The notes below the pieces were generated by a model that did not search any database, was not told where the DNA came from, and worked only from the letters and a program-made list of their open reading frames with translations. This document shows positions 1 through 5,025 of a stretch of 5,025 bases of DNA, piece by piece. The DNA is taken from NCBI GenBank assembly GCA_026989475.1, contig JALSJG010000053.1, positions 1 to 5,025 of the forward strand, written 5' to 3'. The DNA comes from Thermaceae bacterium. GTDB taxonomy: Bacteria > Deinococcota > Deinococci > Deinococcales > Marinithermaceae. Each line of letters opens with the position of its first letter. The first letter of the stretch is position 1. The position numbers were made by a program, and so were the translations under genes.

Positions 1-290
1 CTCAAAAGCCCAAGGTTGCCCCCCTCCGGAAGCGTGAGCGCAAGGATCGCCCGGTTACCCACCGCGAAGACCGCAAGGTAACCGCTCTTTCCACGCACCA
101 CCAACTCATCGAACTCCCCCGTCTGCGCGGTCTGGGCAATCCGGCGTCCGAGTCCTAGGGCGGTCGCGGCCATCGCCGCCAGACGGCTCGCGGTATCCCC
201 GGCACTCCCCACCGCCATCAAACCCGATCGCGGAACGAATCCCGGGCGCGTGGGTGCGAAGCCCGTCCGATACCTGCTCAGCCCGTGCTT
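1..290 (-). pseudogene. Roadblock/LC7 (MglB-like) domain gene, cut by window edge, probably frameshifted
   Basis: The frame entering from the left edge, read from the ATG at 216-218, gives 72 residues without a stop. It holds the core of a Roadblock/LC7 domain: a helix (DTASRLAAMAATALGLG), the strand pair ELVVRGKSGYLAVFAVG, then NRAILALTLPEGGNLGLL, which matches the usual 'd.A.Lavl...e.NLG' ending. The family regulates small Ras-like GTPases such as MglA, often as homodimers in the cytoplasm. The expected first helix and strand are not in this frame. They appear in another frame at about 285-217 as RAEQVSDGLRTHAPGIRSAIGFD, so a small deletion near 216-225 probably broke the gene. The frame of the core stays open further upstream to a GTG at 339-341, but that part does not look like the domain. 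The last 20 or so residues lie outside the window. Family call is fairly secure; the broken state is inference, and a sequencing error is possible. Confidence 0.6.
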
Positions 291-378
291 GCTTGCGGTG
301 CGAATGCCCGTCTTCCCTACACGCTTGCGATCTCGGTGCACGTCTCCCGCACGCGACGGGCTTGCATCGCTCCCCGTC
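261..378 (-). repeat. Degenerate repeats of about 32-45 bases
   Basis: On the minus strand the heptamer GACG(G/T)G(C/G) recurs four times, at 378-372, 344-338, 312-306 and 267-261. The spacings are 34, 32 and 45 bases. GCAAGC recurs beside them at 365-360, 328-323, 296-291 and 292-287, and the units tend to end in GCACC. The copies are only loosely alike, so this is a decayed repeat at best. The copy at 306-312 is also the exact complement of GACGGGC on the plus strand at 355-361, so a seven-base stem is possible there. Confidence 0.3.
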
Positions 379-618
379 GGCGTACCCAAAGATCACCACC
401 TGACCGCCTCCTCGTCTCCGTCGGGCCTCCGGCCCAGGACCTATGCTTACTTGTGCGGAAAAGCACATGCACCCCCGGGTTGGAGGTGCGGTCCATAAAC
501 TAAGAGGTTATGATGAAGGGGTTCGCAGCTAACTTTTAAATGGAATTTGCAAGAACCCGCCCCGTGGATGCACCCACTCCTTCCGGCCGGAGCTCGCAGG
601 GCAACACGGGCGCGAGAG
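291..618. other. Gene-free stretch with structured and AT-richer DNA
   Basis: No frame on either strand reads like a protein here: the open frames are rich in Arg, Cys and Pro and show no family resemblance. The stretch lies downstream of mqnB and upstream of the Roadblock remnant on the minus strand. It contains a clustered set of inverted repeats (423-494), most of a degenerate repeat run (261-378), and an AT-richer segment from about 495 to 550 that stands out from the GC-rich surroundings. On the minus strand TAGTTT (496-501) fits the TANNNT form of a -10 element and points toward the Roadblock remnant, but I see no matching -35. No hairpin followed by a T run is visible after the mqnB stop. 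Confidence 0.5.
423..494. other. Nested inverted repeats, possible three-way-junction RNA or leader
   Basis: A hairpin GGGCC-TCC-GGCCC occupies 423-435. One base later an outer pair GGACC (437-441) and GGTCC (490-494) encloses two further hairpins: TGTGC/GCACA (452-456 with 463-467, six-base loop) and GCACCCCC/GGAGGTGC (469-476 with 482-489, one C-A mismatch, loop GGGTT). The last hairpin directly abuts the outer stem, and one base separates the two inner hairpins. The layout is that of a three-way junction and could form in RNA from either strand. It matches no RNA family I recognise (tRNA, tmRNA, RNase P, SRP, c-di-GMP riboswitch were considered). Short stems arise easily in GC-rich DNA, so this may be chance. 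Confidence 0.25.
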
Positions 619-1284
619 CTAGGCGTACGTGATCCGGAAAAGCGCCTGACGAAGCGCGGCCAGGGCGTCGTCGGTGCGCCACTTGGCCTTCTCGCGCACG
701 CCGGCGGGGTTCGAGATCGCCCGGAGCTCGGCCCAGGGAATCCCCCGCCAGATCGCCACCTGGGCCACCGCCGCCCCCTCCATGTTCTCCGCCGCCGCCC
801 GCCAGGCGCGGGCCCGCTCGTAGGCCTCGGCGAGCGACTCGGAAACCTTGTCGGCGGTGAGGAGGGGTAGCGGCCTGAGCCCGAGCCGTTTCGAAAGCCA
901 GCCGGTGTACCCGGGCTCGGCGGGAAACCGGTTGAAGTAGCGGCGACCCGATCGTACGAGCGCGGGAAAACCGAGCGGCTCCATTCCCCGCCGGGTGCCG
1001 AGGTCGGCTTGGATCTCCTCGGAGGCGAGCACCAGGTCGCCGGGCCGGAGGCCGGTTCCGGGGTAGGCGCCGGCGATCCCCACGAGCAGCACGCGCCGCA
1101 CCGCGGGCTCGGTTTCGAGGAAGGCGGAAAGGGTCATGGCGGCGTTGACCTTGCCGACGCCGAGCTCGAGCCAGGTCCAGCCCTCCCCCCGGAGACCGCG
1201 GCGGCCGTGGAAGCGAAAGGCCTCGGCGTCCTGGTTCAGGAAGTAAGCGCCCTCGAAGGCAGTCGCACTCAGGTAGAGGTCCAC
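619..1284 (-). CDS. mqnB: Futalosine hydrolase (menaquinone synthesis)
   Basis: A 221-residue cytoplasmic enzyme of the nucleoside phosphorylase/MTAN fold. The known reaction of the family is hydrolysis of futalosine (or a close derivative) to dehypoxanthine futalosine and hypoxanthine, the MqnB step of the alternative menaquinone pathway. Visible signatures are the GVGKVNAA segment (42-49), the phosphorylase-type glycine loop GIAGAYP (69-75), ENMEGAAVAQVA (166-177) with the Met-Glu pair that contacts the nucleoside, and the C-terminal RAISNPAG...W block (189-202). Length fits MqnB of Thermus. The frame stays open upstream to 1560, but that part is shadow of trmH. The GTG at 1282-1284 is chosen because the family begins there and AGGAGG plus GGAGG lie just upstream. 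The start lies within the end of trmH, a 16-base overlap suggesting coupled translation. A related nucleosidase such as MTAN is the main alternative, but the motifs favour MqnB. Confidence 0.86.
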   Translation of the reverse strand: MDLYLSATAFEGAYFLNQDAEAFRFHGRRGLRGEGWTWLELGVGKVNAAMTLSAFLETEPAVRRVLLVGIAGAYPGTGLRPGDLVLASEEIQADLGTRRGMEPLGFPALVRSGRRYFNRFPAEPGYTGWLSKRLGLRPLPLLTADKVSESLAEAYERARAWRAAAENMEGAAVAQVAIWRGIPWAELRAISNPAGVREKAKWRTDDALAALRQALFRITYA

Positions 1285-1928
1285 TTCGGCCTCCCCTCCT
1301 CGTCGAGCTCGGGGTAGGGCTCGCCTTTGGCCCTGAGCTCCCGGGCGAGCTCGGGGTAAAGCCACTCGAAGAGCACCCTTTGGTAGGTCTCGGGGTCGAG
1401 CCGGGGGCGGTCGTACATCCCGGCGGCGAGCCGCTGGCGCTGGGCCTCGAAGAGGATCACCGCGGCGGCGACGCTCACGTTCAGGCTCTGGGCCATGCCC
1501 AACATGGGGATGACGAGGCTCCCGTCGGCGAGGCGCGCCGCCTCCTCGCTCACCCCCCACTTCTCGCTGCCCAGGAGAATCGCCACCGGGCGGGTGTAGT
1601 CCACCTCGCGGAAGTCCACCGCCTCCCGGGAAAGCCGGGTGGCGTAGACGGAAAAACCCCGGTCTTTGAGGTGTTGAATCGCGGTCTCGACGTCGGGGTG
1701 CACCCGAAGGTAGACCCAGCGCTCGGTTCCGGCGGCGGTGTGGTGGTGGGTGGGCACGCCCCCGGTGGGGTGCACCGCGTGGGCCTCGAAAACCCCCACC
1801 GCGTCCGCGCTCCGGAGGATCGCCGAGAAGTTATGGGGCTTGGAGACGTTCTCAAGCAAAACGGTGAGGTCGGGCTGGCGGCGGGAAAGCACCTCCTTGA
1901 CGCGGGAAAGACGCGCGGGGGTCGGCAT
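1269..1928 (-). CDS. trmH: tRNA (guanosine-18-2'-O)-methyltransferase TrmH
   Basis: A 219-residue SPOUT-class enzyme that transfers a methyl group from S-adenosylmethionine to the 2'-hydroxyl of G18 in the D-loop of tRNA; it works as a homodimer with a trefoil-knot fold. All three SPOUT motifs are visible. Motif 1 runs from Asn33 to Arg39 (NFSAILRSADAVGVFE), where Arg39 corresponds to the catalytic Arg41 of T. thermophilus TrmH. Motif 2 is LLGSEKWGVSEEA with Glu122, and motif 3 is IPMLGMAQSLNVSVAAA with Asn150. The N-terminal RRQPDLTVLLENV segment is also as in Thermus TrmH. The protein is about 25 residues longer than the T. thermophilus enzyme as I remember it, owing to a charged C-terminal tail (from about 192, PELARELRAKGEPYPELDEE). 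That tail contains the ribosome binding site and start of mqnB. The ATG at 1926-1928 has no Shine-Dalgarno sequence but a -10 hexamer immediately upstream, so translation is probably leaderless. Confidence 0.93.
   Translation of the reverse strand: MPTPARLSRVKEVLSRRQPDLTVLLENVSKPHNFSAILRSADAVGVFEAHAVHPTGGVPTHHHTAAGTERWVYLRVHPDVETAIQHLKDRGFSVYATRLSREAVDFREVDYTRPVAILLGSEKWGVSEEAARLADGSLVIPMLGMAQSLNVSVAAAVILFEAQRQRLAAGMYDRPRLDPETYQRVLFEWLYPELARELRAKGEPYPELDEEGRPKWTST
1290..1300 (-). promoter_or_regulatory. Ribosome binding site deciding the mqnB start
   Basis: Read on the minus strand, AGGAGG (1300-1295) and GGAGG (1294-1290) lie next to each other, 10 and 5 bases before the GTG at 1284. This fixes the mqnB start inside the end of trmH and excludes the longer upstream reading. 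Confidence 0.75.
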
Positions 1929-1936
1929 CGCGACCG

Positions 1937-1942
1937 ATTCTA
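1937..1942 (-). promoter_or_regulatory. Probable -10 element of a leaderless trmH promoter
   Basis: TAGAAT on the minus strand differs from TATAAT at one position and ends 8 bases before the trmH ATG. Transcription should therefore begin at or next to the start codon. No Shine-Dalgarno sequence lies in the intervening CGGTCGCG. I see no good -35 at 16-18 bases, which is not unusual for such promoters in Deinococcota. Confidence 0.55.
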
Positions 1943-1982
1943 ACCGGAGGAATGTCCTGGATCGGAGGCGCTGGTTCGAGAC

Positions 1983-1990
1983 GAGGGGGA
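1983..1990 (+). promoter_or_regulatory. Ribosome binding site of the broken secreted-protein gene
   Basis: GAGGGGGA ends 4 bases before the ATG at 1995-1997. It supports that ATG as the original start even though the reading frame from it does not lead into the conserved domain. Confidence 0.6.
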
Positions 1991-1994
1991 AGCA

Positions 1995-2634
1995 ATGAGG
2001 CGTCTTTGGATTTTTTCAGCCTGGTGGCGCTCCTTGCCGCGCGCGCCCCCGAGTTCCAGATCGCAAAGCCGACGATTTCGAGCGATACCCCGTGGGCGCC
2101 CTCCTTCCCACGGTGAACCCCAGGGCTTACCGGCTTTGGTTCGCCCAGGCAGAGCGGCACTACGGTATCGCCTACGTCGCGGAGGCGGTGGGCCCGGACG
2201 GGTCGCGGCGGTGGCTTGCCACCCTGATCACCGGCGCGGAAGGCTGGAAAAACTACCGCGTCGAGGCGGTCTTTAAGACCGAGGACGACCAGGGGTGGGT
2301 TTTCGGCAACCTCAACGGCAACGGCACCCACGCCTACGTGCTCGAGGTCTATGGCCAGACCGCCCGGGCGAAGAGGCAGATCCACCGCGACCCCACCGTG
2401 GTCGCCCGACGGGAGAGCTCGGGACCGAAGCACGACGGAGGCTGGCACCGGCTGGTCGCCGAGTGCCGCGAGGACGGCTTCCGGGTGGCGGTGGACGGCG
2501 GGGTCTTCGCCGACGGCCGAGACGCCGATCCGGCCTTCTCCCGGGGCGGCTTCGGCTTGCAGGCGAGCCGCTTCGGTCGGCGTTTTTGGATCAGCGCGTG
2601 GAACTTCGTCCCCCTTGACGCAAGCGCTCGATAA
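1995..2634 (+). pseudogene. Secreted DUF1080/LamG-like jelly-roll protein with two frameshifts
   Basis: Three frames in succession make one sensible protein. From the ATG at 1995 the first reads MRRLWIF. A one-base backward shift at the T6 run (2011-2016) gives FSLVALLAARA, completing a signal peptide with a charged start, a hydrophobic core and small residues at the end. A second one-base shift between about 2046 (C5 run) and 2070 (AAA) leads into DDFERYPVGALLP and then an open frame to the TAA at 2632-2634. Restoring both bases gives 642 bases, 213 residues. The body resembles the concanavalin-like beta sandwiches of DUF1080/LamG proteins: the opening DDFERYPVG, WKNYRVEAVFKT, AYVLEVYG, then WHRLVAECREDGFRVAVDGG, GGFGLQASR and the closing WISAWNFVPL. 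Such domains often bind or process sugars, but no function can be assigned here. A GTG at 2092 opens the body alone (180 residues), lacking the signal peptide and first strand. Decay and sequencing error are both possible. Confidence 0.68.
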
Positions 2635-3217
2635 GGGGGCGGATGCGCCCCGCCTTGAGCTTGAGCGCGGTCTTGTTGACCACCAGCCGGGCGCTGCTTT
2701 TGAGGATGACCTCGCGCTCTTCAAGCCCTGCCTTTTTCAGGGTGGTGCCGGTCTCCACCACGTCCACCACCGCGTCGGCAAGGCCCACCAAGGCGGCGAG
2801 CTCGACGTTGCCGTGCAACTTGATCACGTCGGCGGAAAGGCCTTTTTGCTCAAGCCAAAGCTCGGCGATCCGGGGGTACTTGCTGGCGAGCCGCCGGATC
2901 GGGCCCTGGTCCCCGGGCTGTCGGATCAGGCTCACCCGGCAAGCGCCGAAGCCCAGGTCCACCGGCTCGTAGAGCTCCCGCCCGGCCTCGACCAGGTTGT
3001 CCTTGCCCACCACCCCGAGGTCGGCGATGCCGAGGTCCACGTAGGTGGGGACGTCGGCGTTCCGGAGGAGCAAGAGGGCGAGGTCGCCCTTTTTAAAAAA
3101 CATCGCCCGCTCGTCGTCGGGGGCGGGGAGGTCGAGGCCGGCTCCGCGCAGGGTGGCGAGGGCCTCGGCCAAAAGGCGCCCTTTCGGCAGGGCCACGGTG
3201 AGGCCGTAGCCCTTCAC
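2591..3217 (-). CDS. hisG: ATP phosphoribosyltransferase, short-form catalytic subunit
   Basis: HisG joins ATP and PRPP to make phosphoribosyl-ATP, the first and committed step of histidine synthesis, in the cytoplasm. At 208 residues it is the short form (HisGS), which lacks the C-terminal histidine-binding domain and needs HisZ; hisZ is the gene directly upstream. The N-terminal LTVALPKGRLLAEA block (6-19), ADLGVVGKDNLVE (65-77) and the PRPP-binding signature DVVETGTTLKKAGL (152-165), preceded by Glu139 and Gly145, are all present. The GTG at 3215-3217 overlaps the hisZ stop in a GTGA and has a perfect AGGAGGT six bases upstream. The last residues after LIERLR (QGGRSSTR) look unconserved and lie in a 44-base tail-to-tail overlap with the plus-strand gene. 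Confidence 0.95.
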   Translation of the reverse strand: MKGYGLTVALPKGRLLAEALATLRGAGLDLPAPDDERAMFFKKGDLALLLLRNADVPTYVDLGIADLGVVGKDNLVEAGRELYEPVDLGFGACRVSLIRQPGDQGPIRRLASKYPRIAELWLEQKGLSADVIKLHGNVELAALVGLADAVVDVVETGTTLKKAGLEEREVILKSSARLVVNKTALKLKAGRIRPLIERLRQGGRSSTR

Positions 3218-4320
3218 GGCTCCACCTCCTGGGTGCCCCCCGGGAGGACGACAAAGCGCGCCCCCACCGCCCGGGCTTCTTCCCGCATTTCCGCCTCGTC
3301 CCGCGCGTGGGCGAGGAGGGCGACCTTGCCCTCGGCGCGGAGGCGGCGGGCGAGCTCGGGGCTTGAGGCAAGGTAGCGGTCCTCCCGCCGGCGGAAAGCC
3401 TTGCCGGCGGCCTCAAGGAGGCGCTCGAGCCCCAGCGCGAACCCGGCGGCGAAGGGCACCATCGCCCCGTCGTACCGGCCGCCCCCAAGGAGGGGAAACC
3501 CCAGCGACGGGGCAAAGGCGCGGAAGGTCAGGCCGGAGTAGTAGTCGTAGCGCCGGGCCATTCCCAGGTCGAAGGCGAGCCGGACCCCGGGGGGGAGCTG
3601 GGCGAGCACCGCCTCGAGCCACTCGAGGTCGAGCTTCGCCCGCTCCGAAAGGGCATACTGGCGGGCCTCGGCGAGGATCTCCCGGCCACCGTAGAGGTCG
3701 GGGAGGGCGAGCACCGCCTCCCGCACCCGGCCGCCCACGCCGTAGGCGTCGAGCAGCTCGGCGAGCTCGGGGACCGCCTTCTTATCCACCGCCCGCCGCA
3801 GGCGCTCGGTGGCCTCCTGGGGAAGCCGAGCGGCCTCCAGGGTGTCGCGGACGAAGGAGGGGAGGCCGAGCTCGAGCACCGCGTCCTTGACCCCGGCGAG
3901 CTCGAGGGCGCTCCAGGCGAGCTCAAGCAGCTCGGCGTCGGCCGCCGGGGAGGAGACCCCCACGAGTTCCACCCCCACCTGGACGAACTCCCGAAGCCGC
4001 CCGAGCTCGCTCGGCGCCTCCCTAAGCCAAAGCGGCCCGGCGTAGCGAAACCGGGCCGGCCCCGCGGGCAGCCCCTCGGGGAGCAGGGCGCGGATCAAGG
4101 CGGTGGTGAACTCGCTCCGGAGCATGAGCACGTCTCCGGTCTTGTCCACCAGCTTGAAGGCGCGATCGGCGTGGGGGTGGGCGGGGTCGAAGGGCTCGAG
4201 GGCGGAGAGCTCCACCGGCTCGTAACCCCAGGCGGCGAAGAGGTCGGAAAGCCGCCGGACGCACGTCTCCCGCGCACGCGCCTCGTCCCCGAGGTAGGTG
4301 CGGGTGCCCTCGGGCCTCAC
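3214..4320 (-). CDS. hisZ: ATP phosphoribosyltransferase regulatory subunit HisZ
   Basis: HisZ is a histidyl-tRNA synthetase paralogue without aminoacylation activity; with short HisG it forms a hetero-octamer and mediates feedback inhibition by histidine. The 368-residue protein has the class II synthetase layout: the N-terminal RPEGTRTYLGDEA segment, motif 2 (about 90-120, FRYAGPLWLREAPSELGR then REFVQVGVELVG), a histidine-pocket-like RRYDYYSGLTF (257-267), LLGGGRYDG (277-285) and motif 3 (GFALGLERLL, 293-302). Only about 65 residues follow motif 3, so a full anticodon-binding domain is absent, which supports HisZ over HisS. I chose the GTG at 4318-4320, which overlaps the sfsA stop as GTGA and fits the family start; another GTG at 4351-4353 would add 11 residues. 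It lies between sfsA and hisG, overlapping each by four bases. Confidence 0.92.
   Translation of the reverse strand: MRPEGTRTYLGDEARARETCVRRLSDLFAAWGYEPVELSALEPFDPAHPHADRAFKLVDKTGDVLMLRSEFTTALIRALLPEGLPAGPARFRYAGPLWLREAPSELGRLREFVQVGVELVGVSSPAADAELLELAWSALELAGVKDAVLELGLPSFVRDTLEAARLPQEATERLRRAVDKKAVPELAELLDAYGVGGRVREAVLALPDLYGGREILAEARQYALSERAKLDLEWLEAVLAQLPPGVRLAFDLGMARRYDYYSGLTFRAFAPSLGFPLLGGGRYDGAMVPFAAGFALGLERLLEAAGKAFRRREDRYLASSPELARRLRAEGKVALLAHARDEAEMREEARAVGARFVVLPGGTQEVEP
3224..3230 (-). promoter_or_regulatory. Ribosome binding site of hisG
   Basis: AGGAGGT, fully complementary to the end of 16S rRNA, lies inside the end of hisZ, six bases before the hisG GTG. With the four-base overlap this should give strong translation of hisG in addition to coupling. 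Confidence 0.8.
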
Positions 4321-4976
4321 GGGGAAAAGTATACGGGGAGGGTCTCCGCCCACCGGAGCCCCGCGGGGGCGATCGCGGCCCGCACCGCGTGCACCCGCAC
4401 CCCTTCCCGCGCCGCCCGGGAAAGGGCTTCGGCGAAGCGGGGGTCGAAGGGGCAGGGGCGAAACGCCCGGCCCCGGGGGTGGAGGACGGCGAAGAGCAAA
4501 ACGCCGCCGGCGCCCGCGAGCCCCTCGAGGTGACGCACCGCCCGGTCGCTGGGGGCGTCGGGGAAGCAGGCCACCTCCCCCTCGACGTGGGTCGCGGACT
4601 TCATCTCCAAGGGCACCGCCCGGCCCCCGACCTCCACCAGGGCGTCAAAGCGGCTCTCCCCCACCCGGGGCTGGGCCCTCAGGTAGCGGTAGCCAAGGCG
4701 GTCGAGGAGGGCGGGAAGGGCCCGCTCGGCGTAGCCCGAGTCGAGGAGGACCCAGTCGGCCCCGTCCCGGGCCAGGAGGACCCGCCCGGCGGTGCGGGGA
4801 CTCGTTTTAGGCAGGTAGCGGAGAGGGGTCCCCGGGCGGAGGAAGCGAAGCCGCCCGGAGTTTGGCAGGTGAAGCCGGATCGCCCCTTCTTCCCCCTCGG
4901 CCCGGACCACGAAGCGGTTTTCCCGCTCCAAAAAGCGCGCCGGCCGGGTGGGGGGGAAGGCGCCGTCGGGTTCCAT
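4317..4976 (-). CDS. sfsA: SfsA family protein (sugar fermentation stimulation protein homologue)
   Basis: A 219-residue protein with the SfsA pattern along its length: the N-terminal OB-like part with ARFLERENRFVV (13-24) and HLPNSGRL (36-43), then the C-terminal part with GESRFDALVE (106-115), LEMKSATH (123-130), FPDAPSDRAVRHL (138-150) and FDPRFAEALSRAAREGV (177-193). The spacing Asp111...Glu124-x-Lys126 resembles a PD-(D/E)XK nuclease-like site, as known for the family. E. coli SfsA was named for stimulating maltose metabolism and binds DNA; its true role remains unclear, so none is assigned here. The ATG at 4974-4976 follows the probable stop of an upstream gene by five bases and has no strong Shine-Dalgarno. 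The stop overlaps hisZ as GTGA, placing sfsA first among the three complete genes of a histidine-linked unit. Confidence 0.9.
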   Translation of the reverse strand: MEPDGAFPPTRPARFLERENRFVVRAEGEEGAIRLHLPNSGRLRFLRPGTPLRYLPKTSPRTAGRVLLARDGADWVLLDSGYAERALPALLDRLGYRYLRAQPRVGESRFDALVEVGGRAVPLEMKSATHVEGEVACFPDAPSDRAVRHLEGLAGAGGVLLFAVLHPRGRAFRPCPFDPRFAEALSRAAREGVRVHAVRAAIAPAGLRWAETLPVYFSP

Positions 4977-4981
4977 GCGTG

Positions 4982-5025
4982 CTATCCGCCGAGCAGGGGC
5001 TGCCAGCGCTCCTTCAGGTAGCCCT
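4982..5025 (-). CDS. C-terminal end of an unidentified upstream gene
   Basis: One minus-strand frame enters from the right edge and ends at the TAG at 4982-4984, giving the tail GYLKERWQPLLGG. Nearly all its third positions are G or C, as in the genes beside it, and it ends five bases before the sfsA ATG, typical operon spacing. Thirteen residues are too few to name a family, and the frame could be chance. Confidence 0.4.
   Translation of the reverse strand, partial: GYLKERWQPLLGG

Noticed and set aside
261..378. CRISPR array.
   Set aside because: The repeated units are short, loosely alike and irregularly spaced, with no constant repeat and no cas gene.
437..494. Idea that the three-way junction is a tRNA, tmRNA, SRP RNA, RNase P RNA or c-di-GMP riboswitch.
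   Set aside because: None of the conserved sequences of these RNAs is present, such as a TTCGA T-loop, the SRP GGAA loop with its internal bulges, or the riboswitch core.
510..539. Tiny plus-strand frame MMKGFAANF after AGAGG, a possible leader peptide.
   Set aside because: No plus-strand gene follows it, no regulated codon run is present, and the spacing to the first ATG is only two bases.
540..618. Possible intrinsic terminator after mqnB.
   Set aside because: Only short stems (for example GTGG/CCAC and CTCC/GGAG) occur and none is followed by a T run in the minus-strand direction.
1285..1560. The mqnB frame remains open upstream of its GTG for about 92 more codons.
   Set aside because: That part is an Arg/Pro-rich shadow of trmH, and MqnB similarity begins at the GTG at 1284, which has a strong ribosome binding site.
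1852..2724. Long minus-strand open frame of 290 codons across the secreted-protein gene.
   Set aside because: It shows no recognisable domain and is antisense to a clearly protein-like frame; long shadows are expected at this GC content.
2351..3376. Plus-strand open frame of 341 codons, the longest on the plus strand.
   Set aside because: It runs antisense to hisG and part of hisZ, both recognised with conserved motifs, and has itself no family resemblance.
4321..4353. Alternative hisZ start at the GTG at 4351-4353.
   Set aside because: It has no ribosome binding site and adds 11 residues ahead of the usual family start; the GTGA overlap at 4317-4320 matches the next junction.

Overview
The window comes from a high-GC bacterium, most likely of the Thermales (Thermus, Meiothermus, Oceanithermus or Marinithermus relatives). 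Four things point that way: strong G/C preference at third codon positions, a TrmH that looks very close to the Thermus thermophilus tRNA Gm18 methyltransferase, a futalosine-type menaquinone gene (mqnB), and a short-form HisG paired with HisZ. A promoter -10 hexamer set directly in front of an ATG also suits the leaderless transcription common in Deinococcota. The assignment is inference from protein recognition, not a database match.

Layout from left to right. Bases 1 to about 290 (minus strand) hold part of a Roadblock/LC7 (MglB-like) gene. It is cut by the window edge and looks broken, with its N-terminal and C-terminal halves in different frames. Bases 291-618 have no convincing gene, but they contain inverted repeats that could fold as a three-way junction, and a run of degenerate 32-45 base repeats that extends into the end of the Roadblock remnant. 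Bases 619-1928 (minus) hold trmH followed by mqnB, overlapping by 16 bases and probably transcribed from a leaderless promoter at 1937-1942. Bases 1995-2634 (plus) hold a gene for a small secreted jelly-roll protein (DUF1080/LamG-like) that reads correctly only if two single-base losses are repaired. Bases 2591-4976 (minus) hold a tight cluster sfsA-hisZ-hisG joined by two GTGA stop/start overlaps. The last bases, 4982-5025, probably encode the C-terminus of another gene of the same transcription unit.

How they work together: HisZ and HisG are the two subunits of the hetero-octameric ATP phosphoribosyltransferase that starts histidine synthesis, and their overlap should keep their amounts matched. 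SfsA sits in the same unit, but its link to histidine is unknown. TrmH methylates G18 of tRNA, while MqnB hydrolyses futalosine on the way to menaquinone; their pairing appears to be one of co-transcription rather than shared pathway. Apart from these housekeeping genes, the most notable content is the pair of apparently decaying genes and the structured gene-free stretch. I saw no evidence of a new defence or mobile system.
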